Source: Bacteroidales bacterium UBA5235 (GTDB lineage Bacteria > Bacteroidota > Bacteroidia > Bacteroidales > VadinHA17). Taken from it: 13,253 nucleotides of DNA. The stretch covers positions 36,735-49,987 of the forward strand of contig DHUL01000062.1 in assembly GCA_002409145.1 (NCBI GenBank), written 5' to 3'. Shown here one piece after another: positions 1 to 6,994 of this stretch. The translations under genes and the position numbers were made by a program. Position 1 is the first letter of the stretch; each line of letters starts with the position of its first letter. A model generated the notes under the pieces. The model ran no database searches and was not told the origin of the DNA. It saw nothing but the letters and a program-made list of their open reading frames with translations.

Positions 1-6
1 AATGAG

Positions 7-38
7 GAAGGCTGCTGGTTGGGGCACCGGCAGCCTTC
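7..38 (+). terminator. Strong hairpin, possible terminator of an upstream gene
   Basis: The left arm (7-19) and right arm (26-38) pair over 13 positions, with one G-T wobble at 16/29, around a six-base loop (20-25). The stem core is GGCTGC/GCAGCC. No clear T-run follows on either strand (TTCGCTGCATT on +, TTCCTCATT on -), so intrinsic termination is only likely. It could end a gene lying left of the window, whose end is not visible. The hairpin is seen directly; the role is inferred. Confidence 0.5.
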
Positions 39-128
39 GCTGCATTAAAACGGACTTATGGAAAGAAAGAATGAGTTCCTCGCCTTAACTGGCGATTAAT
101 TCAACGGGTACAATTTAGCGTGTCAAAT

Positions 129-150
129 ATGAAGAATTGATGAAGAACTG
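129..150 (+). repeat. Tandem 11-base repeat
   Basis: ATGAAGAATTG is followed directly by ATGAAGAACTG, two copies of an 11-mer differing at one base. The second copy runs into the palindrome AACTGCCAGTT. It may be a regulatory site or a chance slippage product; no function can be assigned from sequence. Confidence 0.5.
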
Positions 151-284
151 CCAGTTATACATCTAATCTGTTTCCATAAGGGGTGATTTCTGTGCTTGTA
201 ATGGCTATCCTCATAGTGTTTACCTGACCGGGTTCATCAACGGTTTCTGCAAATCCGGTTACCGGAATGATGCCGGAAAATTCA

Positions 285-292
285 TACATTTG
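285..292 (+). promoter_or_regulatory. Bacteroidota -7 promoter element (TACATTTG)
   Basis: TACATTTG matches the Bacteroidota -7 consensus TAnnTTTG exactly and lies 45 bases before the ATG at 338. No good TTTG -33 box is seen at the expected 17-23 base distance. A TTG codon at 290-292 is in frame with the downstream gene, but it is part of this element, which argues against it as the start codon. Confidence 0.45.
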
Positions 293-337
293 AGTTCCAC
301 AGATGCGGACAAAAATTGTATTCAACCCACTGACAAA

Positions 338-1228
338 ATGAATTCAAAATTTTTTGTAACACTTTTCGTGACGCTTTTATTTACTGCAGGGAACCTTTTT
401 TCGCGGGATACTCCGGTCACCGGTTCTCCGTTACAGGATGACAGGCCTGGAAGCATCACGACAGGGCCAGCTTCAGGATCACTTGTGATTGCCGGAGGCG
501 GCAGGTTATCTGACACCATCATCAGGCGTTTCATCGACCTTGCGGGAGGCGTTGAAGCGCGAATAGTGCTGGTGCCAACTGCGGAAGGGGCTGCCTCATG
601 CACCGAGAGTGCAGCAGACTTTCTGAAATCGAGGGGAGCGAAGAATGTTGTAATAATGCATACCGGCAGCCGTGACACCGCAAACAGTGAGGCTTTTACA
701 AGGCCTCTTGAACATGCAACGGGCGTCTGGTTCGGCGGTGGCCGCCAATGGAGGCTTGTTGACTCCTACGGTGGCACAAGAACTGAAGTGATGTTCCGCA
801 AAGTGCTGGAACGTGGAGGTGTTATCGGCGGATCATCAGCCGGTGCAACGATCCAGGGATCCTTCCTTGTCAGGGGTGACACGCATAATAACCAGATCAT
901 GATGGGTGATCACCAGCAGGGTTTCGGTTATATAACCAACATTGCGATTGACCAGCATGTGCTTGCACGGAACAGGCAGTTTGACATGTTTGAAGTGATC
1001 AGGGCCCATCCGGAACTCCTTGGTATCAGTATCGATGAAAACACCGCGGCAATAGTGAGTGGTGACACGCTTAGGGTGCTCGGAGCCTCATACATTCTCA
1101 TTTATGATGGAAACTTCTGGTCGCGCGAAGGAGCAGACCTTAAAACACTGCCGGCAAGCGAATCACGCTTCTTCATGATCCGCCAGGGCGACAGGTACGA
1201 CCTCAGGCAAAGGAGAATGATCGAGTAA
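338..1228 (+). CDS. Exported cyanophycinase-like serine peptidase (family S51)
   Basis: Family S51 peptidases have a class I glutamine amidotransferase-like fold and hydrolyse aspartyl peptide bonds; cyanophycinase cuts cyanophycin into beta-Asp-Arg. Numbered from the ATG at 338 (296 aa), residues 1-22 form a Sec signal peptide (MNSKFFVTLFVTLLF) without a lipobox cysteine, so the enzyme is probably periplasmic or secreted. Visible hallmarks are VIAGGG near 50-55, FGGGRQ ending at Gln137, the nucleophile motif GGSSAGA with Ser167, DQH with His207, and GISIDENTA with Glu234. Length fits the family. The ATG was chosen over an in-frame TTG at 290 because it starts exactly at the signal peptide and the TTG lies in a promoter element. 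No cyanophycin synthetase is present, so the substrate may be isoaspartyl peptides or other exported material. The S51 assignment is firm; the substrate is unknown. Confidence 0.88.
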   Translation: MNSKFFVTLFVTLLFTAGNLFSRDTPVTGSPLQDDRPGSITTGPASGSLVIAGGGRLSDTIIRRFIDLAGGVEARIVLVPTAEGAASCTESAADFLKSRGAKNVVIMHTGSRDTANSEAFTRPLEHATGVWFGGGRQWRLVDSYGGTRTEVMFRKVLERGGVIGGSSAGATIQGSFLVRGDTHNNQIMMGDHQQGFGYITNIAIDQHVLARNRQFDMFEVIRAHPELLGISIDENTAAIVSGDTLRVLGASYILIYDGNFWSREGADLKTLPASESRFFMIRQGDRYDLRQRRMIE

Positions 1229-1245
1229 TTTTTTCAGGTACACGG

Positions 1246-1286
1246 ATAACCATTAATCGTATTTGCCCGCATAACCACTAATCTTA
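1246..1286 (+). repeat. Pair of direct repeats in the promoter region of the hydrolase pair
   Basis: ATAACCATTAATCGTA (1246-1261) and ATAACCACTAATCTTA (1271-1286) match at 14 of 16 positions with starts 25 bases apart. They flank the candidate -33 box, and the second touches the candidate -7 element. They could be operator half-sites for a regulator, or a chance local duplication. Confidence 0.4.
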
Positions 1287-1292
1287 ATTTTA
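1262..1292 (+). promoter_or_regulatory. Candidate Bacteroidota promoter TTTG-N19-TAATTTTA
   Basis: TTTG at 1262-1265 and TAATTTTA at 1285-1292 are 19 bases apart, matching the Bacteroidota -33/-7 arrangement except for the last base of the -7 box. The box ends only seven bases before the ATG at 1300, so the transcript would have almost no 5' leader. That makes the call uncertain; the pair could instead be read through from the upstream gene. Confidence 0.35.
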
Positions 1293-1299
1293 TAAAGAG

Positions 1300-2862
1300 A
1301 TGAAAAGAATCTATTCACTTGTGCTGATGCTGACAGTTTGCATTGCAGCATGGTCGCAACCACTTAAATCTGATGATATTGACAGGCTGGTGAACAAAAC
1401 CCTTGAAACATTCAATGTTCCCGGCATTGCCGTTGCCGTGATCAAGGATGACAAGATTGTGCACATGAAGGGTTACGGAGTCAGTTCAGTTACCACCGGC
1501 AGGAGAACAGACGAGAACACACTGTTTGCAATTGCCTCCAACTCAAAGGCTTTCACTTCGGCTGCCCTTGGCATCCTCGTTGATGAAGAGAAGCTCACCT
1601 GGGAGACGAAGGTTACTGACATCATACCTGAGTTCAGGCTTTACAATTCTTATGTAACGGAGGATTTCAATATTAAGGACCTGCTTACCCACCGCAGCGG
1701 GATGGGTCTGGGGGCAGGTGACCTTATGCTCTGGCCAGATTCCTCAACCTTTACAACGGAAGAGATAATTCATAACCTGAGGTACCTTAAACAGACCTCG
1801 TCTTTCCGTACGAAGTACGACTATGATAACCTGCTTTACCTTGTTGCCGGTGAGGTTGTTGCCAGGGTCTCCGGACAGGGCTGGGATGAGTTTGTGGAGT
1901 CAAGGATAATGAAACCGCTGGGTATGACAAACTCGGCAGCTTCGCTTAACAGGGTGAAGGACAGGTCAAATATGATCGATGCCCATGTTCCGGTCGAAGG
2001 TACACTTAAGGTAGTACCAATGTACGCGAGTACTCTCCTTGATCCTGCCGGAGGTATAATGAGCAGTGTGGCTGACATGAGCAAATGGGTCATGATGCAG
2101 CTCAACCGCGGCAAATACGGTGAGAGCAACAGTAAAGTACTTCTTTCGGAGAAAGCACATCGTGAGATGTGGACACCTCAGACAATAATTCCGGTCCGTA
2201 ATCCAGGTCCGTACAGAACCCATTTTTCTGCCTACGGTCTTGGCTGGGGCCTGACAGACGTGGCAGGATACCTGCAGGCATCGCATACGGGAGGTCTCGC
2301 AGGCATTGTGACACAGGTCACGCTGATCCCGGAACTGAAGCTGGGAATAATCGTTTTCACTAACCAGCAGGAAGGCTCTGCATTCACTGCCATCACCAAC
2401 ACAATCAAGGACGGGTACTTCGGGATCAAGGGAAACGACTGGGTTAAAATGCTGAAGGAAAATGCCGACCGTAACCGTGAAGAAGCAAAAAAGGTAACCG
2501 ATGAGATATGGAAAAAGATAGAGGCACAAGGATCAAAGGGCGTGACAGCGGTTGACAACAAGGTTTACACCGGCACCTATACCGACATATGGTTCGGAGA
2601 CATAATAATTTCTGAGGAAAGCAGCAAACTCCGCTTCCGGTCGGTCAGGTCACCCAAAATGCGAGGAGAAATGCTTTACTATACCGGCAACACCTTCGTT
2701 GTAAAGTGGGATGACAGGTCGATGGATGCCGATGCATGGGCAGTCTTCACCCTTGATAAAGAGGGTAAGGCTGAAGCTTTTACCATGGATGCAATCTCGC
2801 CCCTTACAGATTTCAGCTATGATTTCCAGGATCTCAGTCCGAAGAGGAAGGAAGTCAGATGA
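1300..2862 (+). CDS. Exported serine hydrolase, beta-lactamase class C/penicillin-binding type (copy 1)
   Basis: This 520-aa member of the beta-lactamase superfamily (PF00144 type) has a Sec signal peptide at 1-20 (ending AWSQ), so it should act in the periplasm. All three active-site motifs are present: SxxK at Ser80-Lys83 (SNSK), YxN at Tyr175-Asn177 (YDN), and HTG at 329-331 in place of KTG. The LLTHRSGMG segment (128-136) is typical of esterase, D-aminopeptidase and LACTB-like relatives. After the catalytic domain (about 22-375) comes a charged helical linker (about 380-410) and a C-terminal beta-rich domain (about 420-510) resembling the DUF3471 extension common in Bacteroidota homologues. 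The family includes beta-lactamases, D,D-peptidases and esterases, and sequence does not decide between them; antibiotic resistance should not be assumed. The gene overlaps its paralogue by four bases (ATGA), which implies co-translation. Confidence 0.9.
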   Translation: MKRIYSLVLMLTVCIAAWSQPLKSDDIDRLVNKTLETFNVPGIAVAVIKDDKIVHMKGYGVSSVTTGRRTDENTLFAIASNSKAFTSAALGILVDEEKLTWETKVTDIIPEFRLYNSYVTEDFNIKDLLTHRSGMGLGAGDLMLWPDSSTFTTEEIIHNLRYLKQTSSFRTKYDYDNLLYLVAGEVVARVSGQGWDEFVESRIMKPLGMTNSAASLNRVKDRSNMIDAHVPVEGTLKVVPMYASTLLDPAGGIMSSVADMSKWVMMQLNRGKYGESNSKVLLSEKAHREMWTPQTIIPVRNPGPYRTHFSAYGLGWGLTDVAGYLQASHTGGLAGIVTQVTLIPELKLGIIVFTNQQEGSAFTAITNTIKDGYFGIKGNDWVKMLKENADRNREEAKKVTDEIWKKIEAQGSKGVTAVDNKVYTGTYTDIWFGDIIISEESSKLRFRSVRSPKMRGEMLYYTGNTFVVKWDDRSMDADAWAVFTLDKEGKAEAFTMDAISPLTDFSYDFQDLSPKRKEVR

Positions 2863-4415
2863 ACCGGGCTGTATATCTGATTCTGCTTACTGCCCTGGCT
2901 ATGAACATCCAGGGCCAGCCCCTGTCTGAAAAGAAGATTAACAGGCTGACGGAGCGGGTGATGCAGGAATTCAATGTCCCCGGCATTGCCGTGGCTGTAG
3001 TGAAAGATGACCGGGTTGTGCACCTGAAGGGGTACGGTGTCCGGTCAATCGCCACCGGCGAAAAGACTGACGAACACACCCTCTTTGCAATTGCATCAAA
3101 CACGAAAGCCTTCACCTCGGCGGCACTGGGCATCCTGGTCGATGAGGGCAAACTCAGGTGGGATACGAAGGTGACCGACATAATCCCTGAATTCCGGCTG
3201 TACAATTCATATGTCACTGAGGATTTTATGATAAAGGACCTCCTCACTCACCGGAGCGGGATGGGGCTCGGTGCCGGTGACCTGATGTCATGGCCCGATT
3301 CGGCAGATTTTTCAACTGCCGAAATAATACACAACCTGAGATACCTGAAACAGACATCACCATTTCGTACCAGGTATGACTATGACAACCTGCTTTATAT
3401 TGTGGCAGGTGAGGTGGTTGCAAGGGTCTCCGGCCAAGACTGGGAGGATTTTGTGGAATTACGGATAATGAAGCCGCTGGAGATGAACGAGTCAGCTGCA
3501 TCCTTTAAAAGGATAAAAGAAACCGGCAACATAATTGACGCTCATGTGCCGGTAGACGGCATGCTGCAGGTGGTGCCTAAGCAGGAGGCCAAGAAGCACA
3601 ATTCGGTCGGAGGCATCTACAGCAACGTGAGTGATATGAGCAAATGGGTCATGATGCAGCTTAACCGGGGGAGTTACGGCAGCAACCCGGAAGAGAGGAT
3701 TTTCCCGGAGGAGGTACACCGCGAGATGTGGACACCGCAAACTATCAAGCCTGTCAGTACTACCGGACCATACAGGAGCCATTTTGCCGCGTACGGCCTT
3801 GGATGGGAACTGAATGATGTCAATGGTTACCTGCAGGTCTGTCACACCGGGACGCATGCGGGGATAGTAACACGTGTAACTATGATGCCAGAACTCAGGC
3901 TGGGCATCATCGTCCTGACTAACCAGCAGGAGAAGGCGGCTCATGAAGCCATTACGTTTGCAATCATCGACAGCTATCTGGGGATTCACGGAGTAGACAG
4001 GGTAGCCATTTTAAAGAAGAGAGTAGTTAAGGAACAGGCTGAGGCAAAGGAGGTCACTGACAGGATATGGGCAATTGTGGAGGCACCAGGGATGAAGTCC
4101 GCCGGGGAGGTTGACACCCGGGGCATTCAGGGCACCTACACTGATACATGGTTCGGCGACGTGGTAATAAGTGAGGAGAACGGCCATCTTCGGTTCAGGT
4201 CTGTGAGGTCGCCGCGGATGAGGGGTGAAATGTTACACTATATGGCAAATACATTCTTTGTAAAGTGGGACGACAGGAGCTTCAACGCAGATGCTTTTGC
4301 TGTTTTCACCCTGGACCGTGAGGGAATACCGGTCTCCTTCACTATGGAAGCGATCTCCCCGCTGACCGATTTCAGTTTCGATTTTCAGGACCTGTTCCTG
4401 GAAAGAAAGAAATGA
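2859..4415 (+). CDS. Exported serine hydrolase, beta-lactamase class C type (tandem paralogue, copy 2)
   Basis: This 518-aa protein is a tandem duplicate of the preceding hydrolase. The two align without a gap from residue 1 to about 510, and by hand count about 345 positions (67%) are identical. It has a signal peptide (1-20, ending IQGQ) and the same catalytic residues at identical positions: Ser80/Lys83, Tyr175/Asn177 and His329-Thr-Gly331. The C-terminal DUF3471-like domain is also kept. Identity is near complete around the catalytic motifs (101-140) but falls to zero at 241-250 and is low at 271-285 and 381-425. The first two stretches lie between the YxN and HTG motifs and could form substrate-contacting loops, so the copies may differ in specificity. 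The ATG overlaps the upstream stop (ATGA), so this start is well supported. No frameshift is visible, and both copies look functional. Confidence 0.9.
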   Translation: MNRAVYLILLTALAMNIQGQPLSEKKINRLTERVMQEFNVPGIAVAVVKDDRVVHLKGYGVRSIATGEKTDEHTLFAIASNTKAFTSAALGILVDEGKLRWDTKVTDIIPEFRLYNSYVTEDFMIKDLLTHRSGMGLGAGDLMSWPDSADFSTAEIIHNLRYLKQTSPFRTRYDYDNLLYIVAGEVVARVSGQDWEDFVELRIMKPLEMNESAASFKRIKETGNIIDAHVPVDGMLQVVPKQEAKKHNSVGGIYSNVSDMSKWVMMQLNRGSYGSNPEERIFPEEVHREMWTPQTIKPVSTTGPYRSHFAAYGLGWELNDVNGYLQVCHTGTHAGIVTRVTMMPELRLGIIVLTNQQEKAAHEAITFAIIDSYLGIHGVDRVAILKKRVVKEQAEAKEVTDRIWAIVEAPGMKSAGEVDTRGIQGTYTDTWFGDVVISEENGHLRFRSVRSPRMRGEMLHYMANTFFVKWDDRSFNADAFAVFTLDREGIPVSFTMEAISPLTDFSFDFQDLFLERKK

Positions 4416-4747
4416 GAACTAATAACTTTTAACTCCGGCAGGCCGGCCCGGACAACAGCCTCGACATCAATATCATTACCGGCCCGGACGCTGCGCTGGC
4501 AGGCTGGAACGGCCTGACCGGGCAACTGTTCAGGATTACAGAGGTTGATGTTGCAGTTAGTATTTCCGTCTGGCCTTCTGCAGTCGTAAAACCTCCTGAA
4601 TCAACGTTTTACAGGAATGAGTTTCCGCATAAAACAGATTGAAAGCAACGGAAACGCTGGATCAAACTAATTAGTAAACATTGATTTTCCACCTTACATT
4701 TAAACCGGTATATTAGCTGCTTAAATCCGGTCAGTATAATTTCAAAT
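4416..4747. other. Intergenic stretch with a start-less open frame, possible gene remnant
   Basis: No intact gene is visible. A + strand frame stays open from 4433 to the stop at 4640-4642 (69 sense codons, containing GPDNSLDINIITGPDAALAG) but has no ATG and no sensible upstream continuation. The antisense frame is also largely open, so the coding strand cannot be decided. An 11-base perfect direct repeat CCGGCCCGGAC (4443-4453 and 4479-4489) lies within it, as does the palindrome GGCCGGCC (4441-4448). The stretch is more G+C-rich than the A+T-rich 100 bases before the next gene. It may be a decayed gene end or plain spacer. Confidence 0.3.
4700..4731 (+). repeat. Direct repeat TTAAA(T)CCGGT, possible operator
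   Basis: TTAAACCGGT (4700-4709) and TTAAATCCGGT (4721-4731) have starts 21 bases apart, two helical turns, about 25-55 bases before the start of the PrsW-like gene. The TACATTTA at 4695-4702, one base off the -7 consensus, overlaps the first copy, although no -33 box is seen. A regulator binding the same face twice would fit. The repeat is seen directly; the function is inferred. Confidence 0.3.
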
Positions 4748-4756
4748 GTGCATTCT

Positions 4757-5845
4757 ATGAGCTTCTTGCATGTAAGTATCTATCTGTCAGCACTGATTGG
4801 TGTCATCATAATAGCGTGGATCCGCAGCTTCGACATTTACGAAAAGGAAACATTTTTAGCCATGCTGTGGGCTTTTCTTGCCGGTGGTGTGACCTCGGTA
4901 CTGATAGCGCTTGGGGTATATGAGTTTCTCAGGGTATTCGGTCTGGAGGATGAAGTCATCAGCAACACACTTGGGTCCCTGCTGATCATCGGTCCGGTTG
5001 AGGAGTTTGCAAAGCTGGCCGGACTTGTTGTTGTTTACTCCATTATACGGAAGCAATTCAACGAGCTTACTGACGGGATCATCTACATGTCATGTGTAGC
5101 CCTGGGATTTTCTATCATTGAAAACTACTTTTACGCGAATGCCGGGGAGAACAACCAGTACCTGCTTGTCTACAGGGTATTTATAAGCACTCCGGCCCAT
5201 ATATCATTCAGTGTCATAATCGGTTATGCCTGGTACAGGTTCAAAAAGGAAAACAAACCTTTCAGCACTGTGATAGCCGCGCTGGTGGTTGCCAGCCTGC
5301 TTCACGGGGTTTTTGATGCCCTGGCATTCAGTCCATGGTTCAACTTCCTCCTGCTGGTATATCTGTGGCTGATCCTCAGGCAATCTCTCAGGCTGGTACA
5401 GTACACAAATGTTGTCTCACCGTTCAGACCTCTCTTTGCGGCGCTCTTTGATGCACCCTCATCAGAGACCGCGGAAGGGGTTGAATGTCCCAATTGCGGT
5501 TCTGTGGCTTCCAAGGAGCTCTTCAGCAACAGTTTCTTCACTGCCTGCCGGTGTGGCAATTGCGGATATCATATTGCATCAAGAAACAATATAAGAAGGA
5601 TATTCAGGATCTTCTCACCGGAGTACAAGAGGCTGGGCAAAAAGCTCGTTCCGGCAAGGTTCAGTGACGGCCGCACTGTGATGAGCGTATACGGTGCAGC
5701 CTTCTTCGGCAACGATGGCAACAACGGATTCTTCAGGGTCAGCGAGGTTGCAGAGAAGTTGCAGGCCATCAATGATGAAATCCTGAACAGATTCAGAAAA
5801 CGCTCATTCATTTCAGGCAACCTGTTCAGACGGTTTTTTGAATAA
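4757..5845 (+). CDS. PrsW-type intramembrane metalloprotease with C-terminal zinc ribbon
   Basis: PrsW proteases are membrane-embedded; in Bacillus subtilis PrsW starts cleavage of an anti-sigma factor. Counting from the ATG at 4757 (362 aa), about seven hydrophobic segments fill residues 4-211. The family motifs are present: EExxK at Glu82-Glu83-Lys86, Glu122-Asn123 (IIENYFYA), His148 (STPAHISF) and HxxxD at His183-Asp187 (LLHGVFDAL). Past the membrane part is a soluble tail with a four-cysteine zinc ribbon (Cys244/Cys247 and Cys266/Cys269, plus Cys264), then a basic region (about 275-305) and a helical end. Such a tail is not part of the basic PrsW core and may bind a partner or nucleic acid. 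A GTG at 4748 in the same frame is an alternative start. No sigma/anti-sigma pair is nearby. The gene ends 32 bases before nagA and may head that operon. The substrate is unknown. Confidence 0.85.
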   Translation: MSFLHVSIYLSALIGVIIIAWIRSFDIYEKETFLAMLWAFLAGGVTSVLIALGVYEFLRVFGLEDEVISNTLGSLLIIGPVEEFAKLAGLVVVYSIIRKQFNELTDGIIYMSCVALGFSIIENYFYANAGENNQYLLVYRVFISTPAHISFSVIIGYAWYRFKKENKPFSTVIAALVVASLLHGVFDALAFSPWFNFLLLVYLWLILRQSLRLVQYTNVVSPFRPLFAALFDAPSSETAEGVECPNCGSVASKELFSNSFFTACRCGNCGYHIASRNNIRRIFRIFSPEYKRLGKKLVPARFSDGRTVMSVYGAAFFGNDGNNGFFRVSEVAEKLQAINDEILNRFRKRSFISGNLFRRFFE

Positions 5846-5877
5846 ACAACAAGTAAAGGAGGAATTGAAGATTCAGG

Positions 5878-6990
5878 ATGTACACTATTTTTCATAACGC
5901 ACAATTTTTCACCGGCACAGAGCTGGTTAAAGGGAAAGAACTGATCATCAGGGGTGACCGGATTGAAGGCTTTGCCGATCAGGGCGAAGTGTCTGCTGAT
6001 GTGCGCCGTATTGATTGCGGCGGCAGCCTGGTCATTCCAGGACTCATAGATCTGCAGATTGCAGGAGGAGGAGGTTATTTGTTCTCCTCGAATCCCACCC
6101 CTGAAGCACTTGATACAATAATCAGGTCTATAGTCTCTACCGGCACCACCGGTTTTCTGCTCGCACTGCCTACCAACAGCGGGGAGGTATACAGGGCTGC
6201 ATTCAGGACGGTTTCCGGCTGTACCCATCCTGCAATCATTGGTCTGCATATGGAGGGGCCATTCATTAGCATCGCACGGCGCGGGGCACATGCTCCTGAG
6301 CTGATAATGAAACCCACTCCGGAAAATGTTGCCGCAATTCTGGACGAAGCCCGCGGCACAATCAGGATGATGACAGTGGCTCCGGAAACATGCACTCCGG
6401 AGGTGATTACTCTTCTCAGGGAGAATGGTATCACGGTTGCTGCCGGCCACAGCAACGCAACCTTCCGTGAGGCGACAGAAGGTTTTGAGGCCGGGATAGC
6501 AACAACAACACATCTTTTCAATGCAATGTCGCCACTTCATCACCGTAACCCCGGTCTGCCGGGAGCAGTTTTCCTCTCCGGTACGGCGTGTGCCAGCATC
6601 ATTGCCGATGGAATTCATGTCGATTATGCTATAGTTTCAATCGCGAAGAGGATAATGAAGGAGAGACTGTTTCTTGTCTCCGATGCCGTGGAGGTTAACA
6701 GCCGTGGAGCTTACAAACATGTAAGACAGGAAGACCGGTTCACACTGCCTGATGGCACTCTGTCAGGTGCGAAACTATCGATGCTTGATGCCGTAAGGAA
6801 CTGTATCAGTCATGCAGGCATTGAGAAATATGAAGCAATCAGGATGGCAACCCTTTATCCGGCCCGCGTTATCGGAGCCGCAGAGAGGGGTATCATAGCG
6901 CCGGGAGCCAGGGCAGACCTGGTCATGGTTGATGATGAGCTGAAACTGAGAGGAGTTTGTTTTAGTGGAATAACAGAGTTTAAAAATTAA
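5878..6990 (+). CDS. nagA: N-acetylglucosamine-6-phosphate deacetylase
   Basis: NagA removes acetate from GlcNAc-6-phosphate in the cytoplasm, giving glucosamine-6-phosphate for glycolysis or cell-wall recycling. The 370-aa length is typical of this amidohydrolase family. Visible residues are PGLIDLQIAGGGG at 54-66, metal ligands Glu126 (HMEGPF), His191 (AAGHSNATF) and His212 (TTHLFNAM), the HHRNPGLPG substrate loop (221-229), His247 (DGIHVD) and the catalytic Asp269 (LVSDAV). Gln60 stands where many relatives have the second His of HxH, as in E. coli NagA, so a single-metal site is expected. An AGGAGG lies at 5857-5862, 15 bases before the ATG, rather far to set the start; no better start is in frame. 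It is followed after four bases by the ROK kinase, which supports a shared amino-sugar pathway. The family could also accept GalNAc-6-phosphate. Confidence 0.92.
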   Translation: MYTIFHNAQFFTGTELVKGKELIIRGDRIEGFADQGEVSADVRRIDCGGSLVIPGLIDLQIAGGGGYLFSSNPTPEALDTIIRSIVSTGTTGFLLALPTNSGEVYRAAFRTVSGCTHPAIIGLHMEGPFISIARRGAHAPELIMKPTPENVAAILDEARGTIRMMTVAPETCTPEVITLLRENGITVAAGHSNATFREATEGFEAGIATTTHLFNAMSPLHHRNPGLPGAVFLSGTACASIIADGIHVDYAIVSIAKRIMKERLFLVSDAVEVNSRGAYKHVRQEDRFTLPDGTLSGAKLSMLDAVRNCISHAGIEKYEAIRMATLYPARVIGAAERGIIAPGARADLVMVDDELKLRGVCFSGITEFKN

Positions 6991-6994
6991 TGTC

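Larger units (their letters stand above)
39..337. other. Gene-poor leader upstream of the cyanophycinase-like gene
   Basis: No convincing gene lies here. The stretch contains a tandem 11-base repeat (129-150), a short palindrome AACTGCCAGTT (146-156) and the promoter element at 285-292. On the minus strand an ATG-initiated open frame of 44 codons runs from 289 to 155 (peptide starts MYEFSGIIPV, ends TPYGNRLDV). Its composition is protein-like, but it is short, its start sits on the + strand promoter element, and nothing else supports it, so I do not call it a gene. Confidence 0.5.

Noticed and set aside
1966..2529. Minus-strand open frame of 187 codons inside the first hydrolase gene
   Set aside because: It is antisense to conserved beta-lactamase-fold sequence. 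A similar antisense frame in the second copy (3492-3989) is explained by the duplication itself.
1300..4415. The hydrolase pair as an antibiotic-resistance locus
   Set aside because: The HTG motif, the LLTHRSGMG segment and the C-terminal extension are those of a broad exported hydrolase family; nothing here shows beta-lactam hydrolysis.
5857..5862. AGGAGG as a Shine-Dalgarno sequence that sets the nagA start
   Set aside because: It lies 15 bases before the ATG with no in-frame start at better spacing, and Bacteroidota initiation depends little on such sequences.
5569..6618. Long minus-strand open frame (349 codons) across the end of the PrsW gene and the first two thirds of nagA
   Set aside because: It is antisense to two genes with clear family motifs, and its product has the Cys- and Arg-rich composition of a shadow frame with no recognisable domain.
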